Shown piece after piece: positions 63,528 through 64,000 of a stretch of 64,000 nucleotides of DNA. The stretch covers positions 1 to 64,000 of the forward strand of contig NZ_JAHRBL010000011.1 in NCBI RefSeq assembly GCF_019693445.1, in the 5' to 3' direction. The position numbers were made by a program, and so were the translations under genes. The stretch is from Deinococcus aquaedulcis (GTDB lineage Bacteria > Deinococcota > Deinococci > Deinococcales > Deinococcaceae). The notes under the pieces were generated by a model. That model made no database searches, was not told the DNA's origin, and saw nothing but the letters and a program-made list of their open reading frames with translations. How positions within the stretch are numbered: the stretch's first letter is position 1; each line of letters begins with the position of its first letter.

Positions 63528-64000
63528 ATGAAGAGGAATCTGCTGATGCTGGGCGCGGCCCTGACCCTGGGGGGCCTGTCTCAGGCCCACGCCGGCCGCC
63601 TGTCGCCCACCCTGCTGCAGCGCGCGCAGCAGGGCGACCAGACGCCCGTGGGCGTGATCGTGCGCTTTCAGTTCGCCAACGACGAGCGTGGTCGGGCGCA
63701 GTTCAAGAACCTGCGCAGCCAACTCAATACCCGTCTGGCGCAGCTGGGCCCGGCCGCTGGCTTTATCAACCAGGCCATCAGCTCGGGCCGGGCCACGCAG
63801 CTGTGGCTGGACCAGAGCATCTACCTGCCCATGACCCCGGTGCAGGCCCGCGCGCTGGCGCTGCTGCCCTTCGTGTCGGACGTGTTCGAGAACTTCAAGG
63901 TGCAGATTCCCAAACCGCAGCGCGCCGTGGCCCTGAGCGCCGCTGCCGCCGCGCCGGGCGAGGCGTGGCACCTCGCCAAGATTGGCGCGCCGCAGGCCTG
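63528..64000 (+). CDS. Secreted S8 (subtilisin-like) peptidase, 5' part
   Basis: The frame is open to the window end; about 157 codons are seen. A signal peptide MKRNLLMLGAALTLGGLSQAHA is followed by a propeptide of the I9 inhibitor type (VGVIVRFQF..., ALALLPFVSDVFENFKV), then the mature enzyme start EAWHLAKIGAPQA, the typical S8 entry (W.l..I.A..aW). The catalytic Asp, His and Ser lie beyond 64000. Exported protease. The start is set by the -10 seven bases upstream. Confidence 0.85.
   Translation, partial: MKRNLLMLGAALTLGGLSQAHAGRLSPTLLQRAQQGDQTPVGVIVRFQFANDERGRAQFKNLRSQLNTRLAQLGPAAGFINQAISSGRATQLWLDQSIYLPMTPVQARALALLPFVSDVFENFKVQIPKPQRAVALSAAAAAPGEAWHLAKIGAPQA

Overview
The window is a chromosomal segment of a high-GC Deinococcus-type bacterium. 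This is supported by a bacterial nitric-oxide synthase, a close match to the Deinococcus response regulator DrRRA, a Thermus/Deinococcus-type minor pilin and ComZ-like operon, a 7Fe ferredoxin of the Thermus type, a 16S rRNA gene not followed by 23S, and above all by promoter layout. More than twenty genes have a TANNNT -10 element only 6-8 bases before an ATG or GTG, with no Shine-Dalgarno sequence. This is the leaderless-mRNA signature described for Deinococcus, and it fixes many start codons here. No CRISPR array, prophage or intact insertion sequence was seen.

Layout, left to right. 1-5.3 kb: 3' end of 16S rRNA with its own terminator, nitric-oxide synthase diverging from a PAS/ATPase kinase-like protein, three tRNAs (Pro, Gly, Arg), a UbiA-family prenyltransferase and two small unknowns. 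5.3-13.1 kb: a class III cyclase domain protein, a DrRRA-like regulator, a histidine kinase, argR, coaBC and the phosphate regulators phoB-phoR-phoU with two Pho-box-like sites. 13.1-25.6 kb: metK, a secreted unknown, coaD, a large STAND/TPR/BTAD regulator diverging from a lipoprotein, rsmD, small unknowns, a GNAT acetyltransferase, a histidine phosphatase and rsfS. 25.6-33.9 kb: yqeK-lcp-rsfS, the cdaA-cdaR c-di-AMP pair, a UPF0173 hydrolase, and a patch of unknowns around a hexapeptide acyltransferase. 33.9-41.7 kb: pilB-pilT, yqeG, pgeF, fabI, a degenerate isochorismatase-like protein and an M42 peptidase. 41.7-48.6 kb: an IclR regulator, an IS630-like relic, a dynamin-like GTPase and the minor pilin operon. 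48.6-57.6 kb: obg, rpmA, rplU, a two-component pair, a MobA-like nucleotidyltransferase, a ferredoxin, and corA preceded by an acidic/proline-rich leader ORF. 57.6-64 kb: doxX, murI-rph, a LysN-like aminotransferase, fba and the start of a subtilase.

The most interesting signals are as follows. (1) A 39-codon leader ORF with an almost perfect Shine-Dalgarno sequence lies before the corA-type Mg2+ channel gene, and its N-terminus resembles MgtL-type ribosome-destabilising peptides. (2) Short upstream ORFs, three of them leaderless, each end in a GTGA that overlaps the GTG start of the downstream gene. This occurs before a kinase-like protein, an unknown protein, a histidine kinase and yqeK. 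(3) Two classes of phased repeat occur, with 7-nt and 8-nt periods. One has entered the coaBC reading frame and encodes the CoaC-CoaB linker. (4) Near-identical 16-bp elements with 11-bp phasing precede phoB and phoU. (5) A tRNA-Gly carries two mismatched stem pairs.

All family calls come from reading motifs. No database search was run.
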